Positions 61,968-64,000 of a stretch of DNA of 64,000 nt are shown one piece after another. The DNA is from Chitinophaga pinensis (GTDB lineage: Bacteria; Bacteroidota; Bacteroidia; 2-12-FULL-35-15): contig CAMCYR010000008.1 of assembly GCA_945885475.1 (NCBI GenBank), positions 1 to 64,000 on the forward strand, given 5' to 3'. Under the pieces are notes generated by a model. It ran no database searches. It was not told the DNA's origin and saw nothing but the letters and a program-made list of their open reading frames with translations. Within the stretch, counting starts at the first letter, position 1, and each line of letters starts with the position of its first letter. The translations under genes were made by a program, and so were the position numbers.

Positions 61968-62573
61968 ATGAAAAATGTAATTAACAAAAGTCTCGGTTTT
62001 ACAAAAGTTCCGAATACATTATTATGGAACAAAAAACTTCGCCTGGAGGAGAAAGCGTTGCTGGCCATTTTAATTTCCAACGACCCATCAAAGTGGAACA
62101 TTTTTGTGACGGAAATTTACTCAAGGTCAGAAAACAGTGATGGCAGCCAAAGGGCTACACTTAAATCATTAATCAAAAAGGGGTATGCAACTCAAAGCAA
62201 ATTTACAGACCCAAACACGAAGCAGATTAAGTGGCAAACCAAACCATATCTAGATGGTAATGCACATGAAAACAAATATCCTTCGCTTGAATTTTCAGGT
62301 GTGGGTATTATAAAGATGGAAATTCCAAGTATGGAAGCTGAGCCTTTGGAAAGTCCATTGATGGAAAGTACTGAGATAAATAATATTAATGAAAATAATA
62401 TTAAAGAAGAAAATACTAAAGAAGAAAATATTAATCCAGAAGCAAACGAAAAAAATAAAAAAGAAACTAATATTCCAGGAGAATCTCCTGGAAGTAAAGA
62501 AGGAAACCATCCTACGGATTCTGGTGATGGAAATGAACCTTATTCAGATGACGAAGAAGTACTTCCATTTTAG
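61968..62573 (+). CDS. Putative replication/DNA-binding protein (HTH domain)
   Basis: 201 residues. The N-terminus (LGFTKVPNTLLWNKKLRLEEKALLAILISNDPSKWNI...YSRSENSDGSQRATLKSLIKKGYATQ) looks like the winged-helix domain of DnaD/Rep-like helix-turn-helix proteins. The C-terminal ~90 residues are low-complexity Asn/Lys/Glu. Possibly a replication or transfer initiator of the element. Family assignment is by eye. Confidence 0.55.
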   Translation: MKNVINKSLGFTKVPNTLLWNKKLRLEEKALLAILISNDPSKWNIFVTEIYSRSENSDGSQRATLKSLIKKGYATQSKFTDPNTKQIKWQTKPYLDGNAHENKYPSLEFSGVGIIKMEIPSMEAEPLESPLMESTEINNINENNIKEENTKEENINPEANEKNKKETNIPGESPGSKEGNHPTDSGDGNEPYSDDEEVLPF

Positions 62574-62626
62574 TTTTTTTTAAATAAAACGAGCAATAAA
62601 AACAGAAATTAACAATCAATTAAAAC

Positions 62627-62917
62627 ATGAAAACAAAAAATCTGAATAAAAGCGAACCGAAAAAAGAAATAAAAGTCGGTGATGTTGTCCAAATCGAAGA
62701 GTTGGTAATGGCTCCACATGAGCAGTTGCAAATAAACTCTTTTAAAGCCAATTTTTTAGGTAAAAGAAAAAGCAAAGTAAAGGTAATGTTCATTAGCAAT
62801 AAGACTATGGCGGTTGAATATTTCTTAGACGTTATTTCGAGTACAGGAAAAGACCCTTACAAGCCTGGCAAATCAATTAAGATGTCGGGCGCTAACTTCT
62901 ATTTAGCAAGAAGGTAA
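62627..62917 (+). CDS. Hypothetical protein, 96 residues
   Basis: ATG 62627, 53 bases after the previous gene. Begins Lys-rich (KTKNLNKSEPKKEIKVGDVVQIEELV), and contains VKVMFISNKTMAVEYFLDVISS, an SH3-like beta pattern. No family known. Adjacent to recombination genes. Confidence 0.5.
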   Translation: MKTKNLNKSEPKKEIKVGDVVQIEELVMAPHEQLQINSFKANFLGKRKSKVKVMFISNKTMAVEYFLDVISSTGKDPYKPGKSIKMSGANFYLARR

Positions 62918-62936
62918 ACACTCGTAAAAGGTATTG

Positions 62937-63326
62937 ATGAACCTAAACAACAACATGGACTCTTCTTATTCACCTGGTCATTCTATCATGATACCTGTGA
63001 ATAATGTTGCTATGATTTTAGGTGTTAATGTTTCCAGAGCATCAAAATGGCTGAAAAAAAATGGAATCCCAATTCATACATTTTTTAAAGACGGACGTGT
63101 TTTCCAAATTGAAGTGGATATTGTAATTGATACAATTCGTGCGAAAGATTTAATGAAAAAATATCCAGGCAATTGGGAAGAGAAATACCAATTGGAAGCT
63201 AGAGATAAAATTGTTTGTCAATTAGTAATTGAGGAATTGAAAGGCTCATCATGGAAATCACCTTCTACTGTTGTAAAACCAATGAATGAATCAGATAATA
63301 AAATACTTAAACGACTAAAAGCATGA
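62937..63326 (+). CDS. Excisionase-like HTH protein, 129 residues
   Basis: ATG 62937 (a TTG three bases before is less likely). The core VNNVAMILGVNVSRASKWLKKNGIPIHTFFKDGRVFQIEVDIV is an excisionase/MerR-type helix-turn-helix. It overlaps the integrase ATG by four bases (ATGA), and xis-int coupling is typical of such elements. Might bend att DNA and set directionality. Confidence 0.6.
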   Translation: MNLNNNMDSSYSPGHSIMIPVNNVAMILGVNVSRASKWLKKNGIPIHTFFKDGRVFQIEVDIVIDTIRAKDLMKKYPGNWEEKYQLEARDKIVCQLVIEELKGSSWKSPSTVVKPMNESDNKILKRLKA

Positions 63327-64000
63327 AAAAACTAAGACTACCAGAGCATCCATACAAAGGATTGAAAATTTATTGTAGTGAATGTGATAAAGACAACCCA
63401 AAAGATTGTACTCATTACGAAACACAAAAATTTCGTGTTCGTGTACATGTTCCCAACACAAAAAAGGGAACTAAAATCAAAAGCTTTACTACCAGAGATT
63501 ACGATGAGGCAGTGAGGCTAGCAATAGATTTTAGAAAGGAATTGATTGCAAATAATTTTGAGATACCTAAACCAACTGTTGAAGGAAATGATTTTTCTCT
63601 TGAAGGAGCTATTTTAAAGTACAATCAATATTTAGGAGGAAAGCATCCACTAGCACAAAAGAAGAAGAATGTGACAAAAGACCACCAGGACGAGTGTATT
63701 CGATTCTGCTTACTATTTGCTGATGTTGTCAAAAAAAGAGCTGATGTGAGTCGTTTAAGAGTTGTGGAAGTTAATAAATATGATGTTTCCAACTTCTACA
63801 AATGGGCTGAAGGACATTATAGTAACAGAACATTTAATAAATGTATGATGGCGCTTAAGTCCTTTTTTAATTACTTAATTGATGACGAAGATGTAATTAT
63901 GAAAAACCCTTTTGGTTCTTATGTTTCAAAGGATGTTCCCACAAGTGAAAAACTTACCCTGACAAGGAATGAATTTGAAGCAATAATGGGAGCTGTTGAT
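63323..64000 (+). CDS. Tyrosine recombinase/integrase, N-terminal part (runs off window)
   Basis: 226 residues visible before the window ends. Start ATG 63323 overlaps the preceding stop. The N-terminus holds a small Cys/His knuckle (YCSECDKDNPKDCTHYE) then an arm-binding region (KFRVRVHVPNTKKGTKIKSFTTRDYDEAV). The SAM-like core-binding domain follows (RLRVVEVNKYDVSNFYKWAEGHYSNRTFNKCMMALKSFFNYLI), and the catalytic domain begins at ASEKLTLTRNEFEAIM. The catalytic residues are beyond the window. It should direct integration at the tRNA end; the C-terminal remnant at 45871-46368 may be from the same family. Confidence 0.85.
   Translation, partial: MKKLRLPEHPYKGLKIYCSECDKDNPKDCTHYETQKFRVRVHVPNTKKGTKIKSFTTRDYDEAVRLAIDFRKELIANNFEIPKPTVEGNDFSLEGAILKYNQYLGGKHPLAQKKKNVTKDHQDECIRFCLLFADVVKKRADVSRLRVVEVNKYDVSNFYKWAEGHYSNRTFNKCMMALKSFFNYLIDDEDVIMKNPFGSYVSKDVPTSEKLTLTRNEFEAIMGAVD

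Noticed and set aside
1-64000. CRISPR array or rRNA genes
   Set aside because: No regularly spaced repeats with unique spacers and no rRNA sequence signatures were seen.

Overview
The window is AT-rich DNA from a member of the Bacteroidota. The evidence is a PorP/SprF outer-membrane protein beside a giant gliding-motility C-terminal-domain protein, several type IX secretion (T9SS) sorting domains, lipoproteins with SC/AC lipoboxes, genes without Shine-Dalgarno sequences, and promoters resembling the Bacteroidota -7 box TAnnTTTG. I cannot name the genus; the gene set fits an aquatic or environmental Flavobacteriales-like organism.

Region 1 (1-7.7 kb) is an integron-type gene-cassette array with no integrase in view (CALIN-like). 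Single-gene or toxin-antitoxin cassettes, all on the + strand, are separated by long imperfect hairpins of about 131-132 bp that end in GTTRRRY-like boxes (attC sites). Cassette contents are a partial CPBP membrane protease, a HigB/HigA pair, an unknown protein and a DUF2075 ATPase. An IS1182-type insertion sequence sits in the R' box of the fourth attC with a CCGT duplication. A TM2 gene, relics of IS21 and IS3 elements, a decayed fifth attC and a severed T9SS C-terminus follow.

Region 2 (7.7-36 kb) is chromosomal: a secreted HNH protein, an FAD monooxygenase, an LVIVD-repeat T9SS cargo protein, tsaD, tamB, ribBA, a multi-PAS hybrid histidine kinase, and a complete ilvE-D-B-N-C-A operon on the minus strand. 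The ilv leader carries two consecutive attenuators, each with an Ile-rich leader peptide, an antiterminator and a terminator. Upstream lie porP/sprF and a 1099-residue adhesin-like protein with three near-identical 228-bp repeats.

Region 3 (36-45.9 kb) holds an unknown helical protein, a lipoprotein and a SiaC-type signalling cluster: SiaC, a lipoprotein, a TerB-like/ABCG-type transporter fusion, and a SpoIIE phosphatase with GldL-like HWPGA membrane motifs.

Region 4 (45.9-64 kb and beyond) is an integrative element. It begins at the 3' half of a tRNA with CAU anticodon plus its terminator, next to the C-terminal remnant of an older tyrosine recombinase. It ends, outside the window, with a replication/excisionase-like module and a new tyrosine recombinase whose N-terminus is at 63323. 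Cargo is a divalent-metal RND efflux operon (DUF6660, CzcA fused to an outer-membrane channel, CzcB) and then about 8 kb of small ORFan genes. Most of these transcription units are preceded by the same compact element: a T-tract, then about 9-11 bases, then TGACCTATAA. This promoter-tagged ORFan array, with a serine recombinase at its end, is the least explained part of the window.
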